Assembly: GCA_021018815.1 (NCBI GenBank)
Contig: JAITYX010000135.1
Location: forward strand, 310,001-374,000
Length of the DNA stretch: 64,000 nucleotides
DNA from: Talinum fruticosum
Lineage: Eukaryota; Streptophyta; Magnoliopsida; Caryophyllales; Talinaceae
Direction of reading: 5' to 3'
Part shown: piece after piece, positions 44,625-55,380 of the stretch
Position numbering within the stretch: the first letter of the stretch is position 1
Layout: the number at the start of each line of letters is the position of its first letter
Made by a program: the position numbers and the translations under genes
The notes under the pieces: model-generated
Databases searched by the model: none
Told to the model about the DNA's origin: nothing
What the model saw: the letters and a program-made list of their open reading frames with translations, nothing else

Positions 44625-46518
44625 GGATATATTTGCCCTTAAAGTATTCCGAAAATGCAATTTTGCCCCTCAATTGTTTTTCCGTTCAATCGTGCCATTA
44701 ATTGATTAAAACCATGCAAAATTTACCCTTGGGGCCTATAAAAAGTGGTTTTAGTCGAATTTTTAGTATTTTTCAATTTTTTTAGGTGGTTTTCAATTTG
44801 GGCAGGTGATAAAAAAAAAGAAAAATAAAAAAATGCTTTTATATTCCCTCCAATCACTTTATTTCCTGTCAAAGCTATTCACTCATTCCCAAGTCACTCA
44901 TCATCTCCCTTCCTCTCTCTCCTTCCCTCTCGTTCTCCATTAAAACTCTAAATTTCAAGCAATGATCGTTGAAGAAAAAGAAGAAGAAGGGGTAGTCATC
45001 TTCACACCTCCATTGATTCCTTTTCTCGGTCGGTCTCCACCCACCTAGGCTTAACAAATTGTTGAACGATTCGGATGTCAAATTTCAAGAATTTGACATT
45101 TTCAATTGCGAGTTGGATGAAGAACGAAGATAAGTGGTTAAAATTGTTAAATGAAGAGTGAGGATTTTATATTAGATTGAGGATGAGTCCTACATTAAAT
45201 ATGTATTTGGATGAGAGTTTGGATGAAGAGTGGGGAATTATTTTTTAATTTAGATAAAAATTTTCTCTTTCTTCTTCGTCTTATCTCATATCAATAATTT
45301 GAGGTTCCAAAAATCCTAACTCTTCATTTAACTCTCCCTCTCACTCTCTCTCCAGTAACCCCTTGGATGCAACCTCCATCGGGAGCAGATTAAAATCATT
45401 AAATAGCACAAGAGGGAGAACGTGAGATTAAAAGGACATCCTTACTCGGTTAAGAGCTCAACTACAAACCACTATTAATGGAGCTCGACCCATCACTAAC
45501 CCCCATAAATGGAACTCAACCCAAAAAAGGAGAAAAACCCATATTAGAATTATTCAAAAACAAAGCCAAGAACAAAATCTAAATCAATAACTAAATTCAA
45601 AATCAACCACTACTAGTCAAATGCCGGACAGAAAGTAGAAAAAAAAAAAAAAAGAAAGCCATGGTCGTCCTCGCAATGAGGTACCCGCCAATCTTCCACC
45701 AACCTCCATTAATGGAGTAAAATCGAGCAACAAACAAACCCAAAAACAGAGAAGAACCCAAAGCAAATAGAGTTAGGAAAAGAGGACAAACATAAAAATG
45801 AATCAAATTCTAGAGCAATAAACCACAATCTTTACTTAAAATCAACAAAAATTAATTTGAATACGGAATTTAAAATCCATAATAAAATTAGATCTGAAAT
45901 AAAAATAAGGGTGTGATTTCGGCTATTACAACGACGATAGTAAGGAGATTAACAATGAGAGAAAGAGCTTGGAGGGGTTGCGATTTCTCTATAACCTCCA
46001 ACTTTCGGATCACTTTACGGAGAACGAGGATGAGGGAGAGTGAGAGGGATGGGTGCTCCGGCCATGGAGGAAGGAGAGCGAGAAGGAGGGTCATGCCCGG
46101 AAGGAGAGGGATGCGAGAGCAAGCGGACCAAGAGGGAGGTTGAGAATGACCTACCTCCGGTTCGAGAGGCAGGAGAAAGAGAGCAAATTGAAAAAATAAA
46201 TGGCAATTGAGAGAAAATAAATAATAATTGACCATGGTAGAATTTTTAACTATGGTAGAATTTTCATCTAATTAAATGCTTCCTTTACCTTTTTAATTCC
46301 CAATGAATGACTAGCCCTCGCCCGAAACTTGCCCAAACCTGGCCAAATTGAAAACCGCTTAAAAAATTAAAAAATACTTAAAAACCGGCTAAAACCACTT
46401 TTTGTGGGCCCCAAGGGTAAATTTTGCATGGTTTTAATTAATTAATGGCACGATTGAACGGAAAAACAATTGAGGGGCAAAACCGTATTTCCAGAATACT
46501 TTAAGGGCAAATATATCC
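44625..46518. mobile_element. Mutator-like element (non-autonomous), long TIRs
   Basis: The termini GGATATATTTGCCCTTAAAG are inverted repeats. Homology between the ends continues for about 185 bases (to TTGGGCAGG at 44807 and GCCCAAACC at 46329). Flanks AAGAGTCCTC (44615-44624) and AAGATCCTC (46519-46527) fit a 9-bp TSD with one extra base. The 1894 bp contain no transposase; internal ORFs (45081-44875, 45913-46143, 46206-45888) match nothing I recognise, so host-gene capture can be neither shown nor excluded. Confidence 0.82.
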
Positions 46519-47009
46519 AAGATCCTCCCTTGACCCCCTCGTAAAAAATCCCAAAACCTATCCAGTTGAACCATTTATGCTTGTAGCTCAACTTTGTGAG
46601 TCCCCCAATTTTTACTCGTGTTTTGGATGCCCTCCAAACTAACCCCTTCATCTTCATAAGTGAGTCTACTAACACTCTACCAAATTTCAGCTCGCCCCAC
46701 CTCCGAAACTCCCTCCACACTCCAAAACTCCAAACACTACAAATCGGCTGCCAGAGTTAGTCTTGTGGTTGGGCTAACTTTGGAGCTTTGCCCCTCCTTC
46801 GTTTGTCGCTGGATCTATCCCAAACTCTCCCCTTATCTTCCTTAACCGTTTATACACCCTTCCACTGAAAATCAACCACATCCAAAACCCCTAGTTACCC
46901 CCACAAAGCCGGAACCGTAAGCTGTCCAAACTTGGTGAAGCCCCTTTGTGGTTTCTACCTAAGCCTTGTTTTAGCTCTCCTTTCTCCAAGGCCCTCCTTG
47001 GTACATCAG

Positions 47010-47525
47010 TCCTCCTTGGTGATGAAGCTGTATACCTCCCAATGTCTACCTTTTTCCTTTATCTACCTTGTTTTATGGACCCATACAAGAATAATGCGAT
47101 ATTTGAAGTTTCTAAATTTTTACGCCACCGACATAAGGGTCCTGTGTTTCACCAAGGGGATCTCATATTCTTTAACATCTAAGATGAAATTTTTCTTAAA
47201 CACAAGAATGACAAGTATTAGTACATATATATTAACCATTTATAATAAGTTGCAATACTAGGTTGAGATGTAGTGAATTTACTCGAATATCGTGCCAAAG
47301 GTTGTCTTTAACGGAATTTGGGACTATGCCCCAACTTCTATAGTTGATGTTCACATATGTGAGGGTTGCCACACCAACATCGCTCATAAAGCGAGCTGCG
47401 TGATCACCTACAACATTTCCATGCCTATCAAATTCGACCAGTGGAAAGAGAGTTGGATCGTCTCTACTCCGGACCAACTTCTCCTTATTCATCATTGTTT
47501 GCCCCCTCGTTTTTTTGTACATTTT
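47010..47525 (-). pseudogene. CACTA-2 TNPA-like gene, 5' exons (Transposase_24)
   Basis: ORF 47522-47232 has GQTMMNKEKLVRSRDDPTLF, VEFDRHGNVVGDHAARFM and NSVKDNLWHDIRV, with an exon end near 47283. The next exon (about 47180-47010) reads DVKEYEIPLVKHRTLMS. It is collinear with CACTA-1 and continues at 39425 beyond the Gypsy insertion. Confidence 0.7.
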
Positions 47526-48464
47526 GAAGAATCCATTTTATACTCGCAAGCAATTATACAACTCTAGATAAATAAACATGTACAATAATTTTTAGCATAC
47601 ATATCTAATAAGCAATTATACAATTCTTTATATGTATGAATTATGCTTGAAGTTGGGTTGATTTTTAGCATGCATATCTAATAATAAGCAACTATACTGT
47701 ATGCATATCCTCCAACCCCCATAGGACCACACCGTAACCAAATATGGACGCTGAAGCAATGCACTTCGTGTTGGGTAATAATAAGCATGACCTGGGAAAT
47801 CAATTTTACGGGAGATGTTGTTGGATTAAGTTGTATGAGGAAGACTTTTATTAAAGTTGTGAGCGAGGTTGCTTGGATGTTTTAATTGTTATGAAACCTC
47901 AAGTCTGAAATAGCCCATGACACCAACCAAATGATACTCGACAATTTAGTGAGTCTAGCCCAAGAAGTAGCTCCTATCCACCATCAACCATATTAACAGA
48001 GTAAAGCTTAATAAGGTAAAGAAATCACCAAATGCATAAAGTGAGGTAAAAAAGACAACACATCGAGTACACAACGCAATGTCATAAAAAGGAAAACCTA
48101 AAACTCAGCACAGGATAAACCAAAATGGGAAAAGGACAAACCAAACTAGGGAAATGGGCATGGAAGACATAAGACGGGGATCTCACATAATTGCGTTGTT
48201 AATTCTACATTTCATAAAGCATGCCATATAAGAGAGATAGACAAGAGTTACATAATTGTCGAGAGATGTAGAGGGAGCAGCAACAACGACGATGAGAGTG
48301 GGCAACGAGATACGAAAACACGAACATAGAATGGAGACAATAAAGAGAGACGAGAGCAACCGGAATCTACGGACGAAGCGAGACTTGAGTGAAGTGAGAA
48401 GTGGAGAGACCGAAAGTGAGAGCAAGAGCAGCCGAGGGTTTGTTTTTATGTCCATAGTTGATGA

Positions 48465-48752
48465 TAGTTTTCTGAATGAACCATCTTTAAGTGTTAACTT
48501 TGAACCTTTAACGATGTTTCTTTCATTGAACTATTATCATAAATACATCTATGACTGACGGTTCTTTGAATGACAGATCGTTAAAAGTTAACTTTCAACT
48601 TTTAATGATAGTTCATTCAAAGAACAATCGTCATATGTACATTAACAATCGCTTTTTTACAAAAATGCCACCACATCATTTTTTACAATGATTTTCGTTA
48701 TAACCGTCGTTAAAGACCCGTCCCGTCGTTAAAAGTGGGTCCTGTAGTAATG
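48465..48752 (+). repeat. CACTA-2 right subterminal repeats and TIR
   Basis: Alternating direct and inverted GAACC-ATCNTTAAAG words (for example ATGAACCATCTTTAAGTG, CTGACGGTTCTTTGAATG, GTTCATTCAAAGAACAATCG), ending GGGTCCTGTAGTAATG. Same type as the right end of CACTA-1, different from the left-end motif TACTACGGTT. Confidence 0.8.
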
Positions 48753-48959
48753 TCTTTGTGAAAAATCTTTTGGACGAAATAAATATCCATGAATTGGAGA
48801 TTTATTTCCCAAAATTAGCCTTTTTATTGTACTAAAAATATTTTGTACCATGGAATATTTAAATTCCAAATATGCAATGAGTCGGATATGTTATGATTTG
48901 ACCTGTAATACTCGGAGTAAAGCATTAGTACCTTAGAGAGGGTCTCCTCTCGAATTATT

Positions 48960-49610
48960 GGAATCTAACGTACCAAGTTCTCTTCTTATGAAACAAAATT
49001 GATCTTCACTTAAAGGTTTAGTGAAGATATCAGCTAATTGGTATTGAGTAGGAATAAACTTAATATCAATGTCACCTTTTTCTGCATGGTCTCTAATGAA
49101 GTGATGTCTAAGCTGTAATGTGTTTTCTCTTGGAATATTGCACCGGATGTTTAGTGATGCCTATGGCGTTCGATTGTCACATTTGATAGGCACCATTGAA
49201 TAGTCTATACTCGAAATCTCTCATTTGTTGCATGATCCATAAAAATTGAGCACAATAAGCACCGATGGCAATGTATTTTGCCTCAGCTGTTGATACGGCA
49301 ACCGAGGTTTGTTTCTTGGAGTGCCAAGATATGAGAGATTGGCCGAGGAATTGACATGCACCATAGGTGCTCTTTCTATCTACCTTGTAACCAGCGTAAT
49401 CGGTATCTCGTACCTCCGGTCGGATCAAAATTTGACAATTTGGGGTACCATAAGCCGAGAGTCAAAGTGCCTTTTAAGTATCTAAAAATCCTTTTCACAA
49501 CGGTTAAATGAGACTCTTTAGGACATGATTGAAAACGGACACATAAACATACACTAAACATCATATCCAGTACGGCTGGCGGTCGGATAGAGAAGGGAAC
49601 CAATCATACT
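48960..49610 (-). pseudogene. Element C RNase H
   Basis: ORF 49603-49376 has VVKRIFRYLKGTLTLGLWYP; 49428-49177 has DTDYAGYKVDRKSTYGACQF and LISWHSKKQTSVAVSTAEAK. The C-terminal block ADIFTKPL-like follows in another frame near 49030. This is RNase H of C, continuing beyond CACTA-2. Confidence 0.82.
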
Positions 49611-49639
49611 TCTCTAAATCTTTTCATTGATCGACTCAC

Positions 49640-50420
49640 CTTCAAGATCCGAATCTAACTTGGTGTAGGTAGCCATTGGGGATAGCAGCATGCTTGACAT
49701 GATCAAGCTTGTACTTTTTAGAAGTTCTTTAACATACATTTCTTGGTTGACAAAAATGCCATCTTAGCATTGCTTGATTTGTAAGCCAAGAAAAAATGTA
49801 GCTCACCCATCATACTCATTTGGAATTATTTACTCATTAAGTTAGACAATTTCTTGCACAATTTTTTGTTAGTGGCTCTAAATGGTATATCATCAACATA
49901 TATTTGTATAATTATGAAATCTTTACATTTAGATTTGGTGAAGAGTGTTTTATCAATCAGCCCTCTTTTAAAACAACTTTTGAGTAAGAATTTGCTTAGT
50001 CTCTCATACTAAGCTTTAAGGGCTTGTTTGAGACCATAAAGCGCTTTTGAAGTTTAAACACATGATTTGGAAAATCGGGATTTTTCAAAACCTAAGGGTT
50101 GTTCAACATACACTTCTTCATTGAGGTATCCATTTAAAAATGCACACTAGACATCCATTTGATACAATTTCATTCCCATGTAAGATGCAAAAGCAAGTAG
50201 AGTATGCGAAGGGCTTCTAATCTGGCTATGGGTGCAAAGGTTTCTTCAAAGTTTATGCCTTCCTCCTAGTTATAGTCGTTGACAACTAGCCAGGTCTTGT
50301 TTCTAACCACGTTCTCGGACTCATCTAACTTGTTTCTAAACACCCATTTTGTTCCTATGACATGATGTCTTTTAGGTCCGACGAGTAAGAGTCCATACTT
50401 TGTTTCTTTCAATTTGAGCT
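49640..50420 (-). pseudogene. Element C reverse transcriptase
   Basis: No ORF above 60 codons remains, but in order the minus strand gives a KWVFRNKLDE-type block (about 50350), ETFAPIARLEALRI-like (about 50230), VEQPLGFEK-like (about 50100), and IIQIYVDDIPF (near 49887-49905) with YVDD kept. Stops and shifts are frequent, so C is clearly more decayed than A. Confidence 0.75.
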
Positions 50421-50960
50421 AGTTCTTTTTGCATGGCATTAATCCAGTTCGGGTAATCTAATGCATCCTTATGGGTCTTAGGTTCTACTTGAGATATGAA
50501 GTAGAAGAATACGCAAATGTTTCTAACAGATGACCTTGTTTGTACACCTAAGTTTATGTGAGACAGAAGGTTATCTCTTGGATGATGAAGTTTGAATCGA
50601 GTCCTCTTCCGGTTGCTTGATGGACATCAAGGTTGTTTGTTTCAATTTCCTATGTCGGATTGAATCTGAAATCCACACTTGGTGGATAAAAGACAGAGTT
50701 GTTTTCGAGTCAAATTGGGATGTGAGACTTCTTAAATTTCAATTTCCTGTGTCTAACCTTGTGTCTGTCCATGTGCTTGATCTGGATTCTCGTATGGTCG
50801 GAGATGGAAATTTGAGGAATTTCTGCATCTTCTTCGTCCCTACTTAGCTTTAGATTACCAAAAGTGGAAGAGCTGATCTAACCATCATTATTCTCATCAA
50901 AAACTACATGAATACTTTCCTCAACATTTTTAGTGCGTTTATAAAAAATTCTATATGTCT

Positions 50961-50972
50961 GCTCTAATACCA
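50961..50972 (-). other. Primer binding site of element C, at a deletion junction
   Basis: The minus strand reads TGGTATTAGAGC next to the 5' LTR. The next bases (ACATATAGAATTTTTTAT) already code for the integrase C-terminal segment (YRIFYKR), so gag, protease and integrase core are deleted directly at the PBS. Confidence 0.82.
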
Positions 50973-50974
50973 AT

Positions 50975-52070
50975 TGAAAAGTCCCGAGAGGATCGGGTGT
51001 ACCCTAGAGGGGGTAAACGAGTGTATTTAAAAATTTTTGGGCATCTAACTTTGTTGAGAGGTCGGATATATGAAAAACAAACAAACAGAAAAGTAAATTG
51101 GACAATGCAAGTTTGTTTGTTAATGATGTTGGCCCAAATCTAAATGACTCGCCTAAGGTTTCCTGCCTTACGATTATCTTCTACTTTTCTTATTGCTCTT
51201 CATTGTCATATAAGTTCTTCACTTAACTCATCGACTAACCTTTTGAGGACACTTACTCTCGAGGCCAACCACTCACACTTCTCTCAAGTGCTACCACTCA
51301 CAAAGCGAGTCCTCACAAGATTCTTTGCTACAACTCACGAGAATATCTAATCTTAGACATTTTTCTACAAGAATGATTTGAATGATTATTCAAGATTAGA
51401 GGAGATTAACATAAGATATGAAGTGTGCTCTCTTGCTTCAATGCTTCTCGGTCTTGACTTGGATCCTTATAGCTTTCTCTTCATTCTGCAGACCATCTGA
51501 AGTTGTCGTTGTAGATTTGATCTTCTCTGTCCGACTTGGTAACTGAATCTTGGTAGGATCTGACTGCTGTCTAGAATACCGATACTTTCCAAGTTTGGCT
51601 TTGCTCCTAAAATGTGTATGTATCTTTAAATGTCCAACCAGCTTTAACTCCCTTCATTCATTGCTTAAAAACTCATAGTTGCCACTTCGACTTCTTGCAA
51701 CACATAAATGAATGATCCGACTAATTTCTTTCCGAAAATAGGTTCAATAAAATATATGGAAAGAATAAGATTTTATGCAATATAATCATGTCAAAATATG
51801 CTTGCAATACATCCATGATTTTCAGGATTAGAATCAATGAGAATATTTGCTTAATTCATTGATTTAGTATAATGGTAAATAAGCAAACAATATTCAAGAA
51901 TAAAATCGGATAAATACTAATCATGAAGAATAATATCGGGGAATATTGATGGAATATTTCTTACTACTCGAACATTTGCCTTGAGTACAAAATTCATTAC
52001 AAGCACAATGAGGTCGGATAAGACAATTGAATAAACTTGTCGACTAGTCGGATTAGTTATCCGACTAGTC
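50975..52070 (-). repeat. 5' LTR of element C
   Basis: Starts TGAAAAGTCCCGAGAGG and ends before GTTGA (52071-52075), the TSD shared with 22919-22923. Confidence 0.85.
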
Positions 52071-52163
52071 GTTGATATTTCTCTCACTTAAAAGTGAACC
52101 ATAACATTAATTTATATGAAATATTTTTATATCATTTTCTTTAAATTAATAATTTAACATAAC

Positions 52164-54080
52164 CAAGGTTGTTAGAATCGAGATCCTAATTAGAATCGAC
52201 CGGGCACTACTAGAAAATCGTCATATAACGACAGAAACGGAGACGAAAAACGTTATTTAGCGACGGAATTTCACAATTAGCGACGGAATTTTACGATTCC
52301 GTCGGCTGATGCATGACGGATTAGCGACGGAATCAAATTCCGTCGCTGATTTTTAGCGAATTTTTTTAAAAAATTACAATTTTGTATAGTTTTGAGTAGT
52401 TAATACAAAAAATCTACAATGAAATACAAATCAAAAATAATCCGGTAACATAACAACATCAAATTCAACTTTAATTCAAATACAAAAATCATATACAAAC
52501 ACAAAAGTCATAAACAATCCAATTTCATACATCCATAAAAACTAATTGAAAATAAAAACAAGAGTGAACAAAGTAAATTATACAAACACAAGTTATGTTC
52601 TTCATCTTCCTTTTCCTCTTCTTCTTCCTCTTTCTCATTATCTTCATCTTCTACCTCATTCCAACCATGCCTATCAAAATAAGTGATATCAAATCCTCTA
52701 AAATGTGAAATTTTATAGTAAACAAAGTAAATTATAAATACAACCAACAATGAGGGAGGATCGAGAAAGCATACCTACAAGAGATTAAAGGTGCTTAGTT
52801 GGTGACCCGTACGGCGGTGGCGAAGGCGGGTGGCGAACGGCGGTGGCGAGGCGGGCGACGAACGGCGGCGGCAAACGATCGATTCGCCTCTCGCTCTCTC
52901 GCTCTCTCACACTCTCACTTCTATTTGTCCTTATGTTTGCTGAGTCTCGTTGAAATTCATATTTATATCGAAAATAGCGACGAATTAGCAACGATTTAAT
53001 CCGTCGCTACTTAAAAATTTAATTAGCGACGGAATTAGTCCGTCGCTAAATAAAAAATTTTAAATTTGCAAAACATTTGAAAATTTAATAGCCCGTCAAC
53101 GTAAAATTTTTCAAATTTTAATTTAGCGACGGAATCAGCGACGGAACCGTCCGTCGCCAACTAAAAATTTGAAAATTTTTTAAATTTCAAAAATGAAATA
53201 GGCGACAAATTTAAATTTGAAAATTTGGATTAGCGACGGAATTATTCAAATTTGAAAATTTTTATATTTTTCAAATTAAAATAGGCGGCAAATTTAAGAT
53301 TTTAAAAATTTTGAATTAGCGACGTACTATTCCGTAGCTAATTTAAAAAAATTAAAAATTACATTTAGCAACGGACTGATTCCGTCGCTAAATTAAAAAA
53401 ATTTAAAAAATAGATATAGCGACGGAATCGGCGACGGATCGATTCCGTCGCTAATTATAAAAAAAATTTAATTTTAACTTTTTATTTTCATAAATCTGTC
53501 GCTAATTTTTTCATTTCCGTCGTTATGTCCGTTGTTAATGACTAAAATAGCGACGGAATTAAATTTCGTCGCTAATTCCATCGCTAATTAAGTTTTATCG
53601 ACACATGTCGATTCAGTCGTTGTTTCCATTGCTAGTTAGCGACGGACTCGATTCCGTCACTATATAGCGTTTTTGTAGTAGTGAGGGGTGGTTAGAATTG
53701 GAATCGTAGAATCGGATTGAACATCGTAAGATTCTAGTATTTGTTTGCAATAGTGAATTTTTTTATAAAAATAAAAATCTTAAATAACATATATAAAGAT
53801 TTATAGAAAATTCAATTCAACTGTACTTTGTAAGAGTTTTTGTTTCAAAAGCACACTATGAAATTTATGTGTCAACAATTTATAAAATTTATTTAGAATC
53901 GTGGATCGAATTGTAGGATCGTAGAATCGTATTATAATTCTACCACATATTTTTTTAACTAAATTACGATCGTAAGTTTCTAATACATTTAAGATTCTAA
54001 TGAGAGTTGGATCGATGAAGGATTATTGGATCGTAAAATTGCGGAATCGTAAGATACGGATCGGGAGTTTAATAACCATG
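52164..54080. mobile_element. hAT-like non-autonomous element, 8-bp TSD
   Basis: The ends CAAGGTTGTTAGAATCGAGA and (inverted) CATGGTTATTAAACTCCCGA form imperfect TIRs. Flanks AACATAAC (52156-52163) and AACCTAAC (54081-54088) are an 8-bp TSD with one change. The duplicate locus has the single uninterrupted site (56298-56305). Internal sequence has many AATCGTAGAATCG-type words. No transposase ORF. The TSD length and CA start suggest hAT; without a transposase this stays probable. Confidence 0.8.
52205..53683. mobile_element. CACTA-derived non-autonomous element inside the hAT-like element
   Basis: Termini CACTACTAGAAAATCG and (inverted) CACTACTACAAAAACG. Both arms are full of TTAGCGACGGAATT and inverted AATTCCGTCGCTAA, the typical subterminal repeats. 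Flanks GGG and AGG only partly agree as a 3-bp TSD. The minus ORF 52750-52508 contains YFDRHGWNEVEDEDNE and a Glu run, which resembles the acidic tail of plant CACTA products but is too short to call a gene. Confidence 0.8.
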
Positions 54081-54542
54081 AACCTAACATTAATTACTTG
54101 AATTTTGAACAACTAATCTTTTTAAATTTAGGCTATATATATGTATTATGTCAAGTCTCAAATCACCTGAAGACTTAAAGGAGATGAGATGATATTAATT
54201 ATTTTTATTGTATTTAAATTTTGATTGTTTAATTTATAAGATTTAGTCCATGTTTTCAAAAGAATATATACATATATTAATTATTTCATGATCATGTCTC
54301 AATTATCTACAAATTGAGTTTTTTTTTTCGGGTGCAAGAGAGGGTCAAACACAAGAGTCTTCTATCTTTTTTTTTTTTGAAACTATTCTAATTTTTTCTC
54401 CTGAAAGTTTTCTAATTTTTAAAGACATGTTAATTATTTTATGTAGATAAAATTATGCAATCTACAGTGCAATAACAATATTTAACAAAGTTCAAACCAA
54501 CTCTACCATTATAAACGAGTTAAGAACAAAGCTCATAAAAAG

Positions 54543-54950
54543 CTTATAATATATACATCGTTAACTCGGTGTAAAATATAATTATTAACTCAGTAATTTT
54601 GTACCATCATTTTTGATGTATAAATAGGGGTAAACTCAATTGAATAGCTATACCATTGTATGATCAAATATTGAGAATTGTTGATTGGTCCTGAAAGTTA
54701 TGGAGTAATGAAATGTATACAGTGGTTTGTAAACTTACTTGTTACTCCGCTGGAAAAAAAAAAAAAAGGCATAAGACTTTACAGCGTTGGTTTTTGTAGA
54801 AACTTTATTCCATCCAACTAATCAATCAAGAAGATCCAAAAAGGAAGTAGGCCCCTCATCACAATTTATCTTTTTAATAATAATTTTTCCTACAAATATA
54901 ATTTTCTTCAGCTTTATTATATAATAATTAAATCATAGTACAGCCTATTA
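54543..54950. other. No recognisable gene
   Basis: AT-rich spacer between the two duplicate copies. No ORF or terminal repeat of note. Confidence 0.6.
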
Positions 54951-54952
54951 TG

Positions 54953-54953
<1 letters not shown>

Positions 54954-55011
<58 letters not shown>
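54954..55011. repeat. (AT)n microsatellite
   Basis: About 28 uninterrupted TA units in the spacer between the two duplicate copies. Confidence 0.95.
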
Positions 55012-55014
<3 letters not shown>

Positions 55015-55123
55015 TTAGTTTTCCCCGCTGCCCTTTTTGAAAATTTGGGTCATTTTATTTGGTCATCAAATGTTGGGGGAATTTGAATATATGCATACTC
55101 ACAAATCAGCAATGATGCCATTG

Positions 55124-55164
55124 GTTTCAACTTTCAACTTTTAACTTTCAACTTTCAACTTTCA
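55124..55164 (+). repeat. Heptamer tandem repeat TTTCAAC
   Basis: Five to six near-perfect units of (T)TTCAACT, ending TTTCAGG. Confidence 0.9.
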
Positions 55165-55380
55165 GGCCACACAAATCCTGCCACCCTTTTTTTCTATGTG
55201 GATTCTGGATGCCAACACCTCCTTCCTTTTTTTTTCTTTTTTAAAGCGTATAATTTAGTTATGTAGTTACGTACAATTAATATCAATAAGCTGAGTAATC
55301 TACCGCTTTTAAATATTAAAGTTCCGGACATTTTTTGATAGATGCTCACAAATCTCATATTGAATATTCACAAATCAGCA

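Larger units (their letters stand above)
39426..47008 (+). mobile_element. Rearranged Ty3/Gypsy element in CACTA-2
   Basis: Order on plus: internal 3' fragment with PPT (39426-39661), LTR1 (39662-41075), PBS, gag/protease, RT remnant, RNase H, integrase pieces, PPT, LTR2 (43713-47008, split by a MULE). GTCCT at 39421-39425 and 47009-47013 is the likely TSD, and CACTA-1 shows the empty site near 8505 (GAGTCCTCCTTGG). A left-most LTR that should begin the element is missing, so this is the remainder of a tandem LTR-internal-LTR-internal-LTR array or an unequal recombinant. Confidence 0.8.
43713..47008 (+). repeat. Gypsy LTR2, interrupted by a MULE
   Basis: Starts TATGGGCTTTCTTAG (TG changed to TA) and ends GGTACATCA before GTCCT. 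Without the MULE (44625-46518) it is about 1.4 kb, like LTR1. About 122 bases of the LTR occur on both sides of the MULE. Confidence 0.82.
35798..48752 (-). mobile_element. CACTA-2 transposon inserted in C, TSD TCT
   Basis: The left end TACTACTATAGGAACC and right end (inverted) CATTACTACAGGACCC are each one or two changes from CACTACTACAGG. TCT lies on both sides (35795-35797, 48753-48755), the 3-bp TSD expected for CACTA elements. Inside, on minus, are TNPA-like exons (47525-47010, 39425-37690) and an Ulp1-like protease (37620-36480). No TNP2 transposase is visible. The Gypsy insertion 39426-47008 splits it; without it the element is about 5.4 kb. Confidence 0.88.
22924..52070 (-). mobile_element. 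Copia element C, host of the nested stack, TSD GTTGA
   Basis: The left LTR (22924-24022) and right LTR (50975-52070) are of one family (ends TGAAAAGTC, GTACCCTAGA-GGGG block) and are flanked by GTTGA at 22919-22923 and 52071-52075. Internal pieces on the minus strand are the PPT (24024), the third ORF (24105-25589), a linker 35738-35794, RNase H and RT (48756-50400), and a PBS. Gag, protease and most of integrase are deleted. B and CACTA-2 interrupt it. Without the insertions it would be about 6 kb. Confidence 0.88.
50586..54542. repeat. Segmental duplication, copy 1 (with hAT insertion)
   Basis: Matches 55381-56767: integrase/RT linker of C, PBS, LTR, TSD GTTGA and about 470 bases of flanking DNA. 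The hAT-like element 52164-54080 is extra here. Because flanking DNA past the LTR is included, it is a duplication of genomic DNA, not a second insertion. Confidence 0.85.

Noticed and set aside
52508..52750. Acidic minus ORF as a host gene
   Set aside because: It sits inside a CACTA MITE, has only a short piece resembling CACTA protein tails, and no further exons.
54954..55011. (AT)n run as a promoter or matrix attachment region
   Set aside because: A simple microsatellite with no gene beside it; no evidence for regulatory function.
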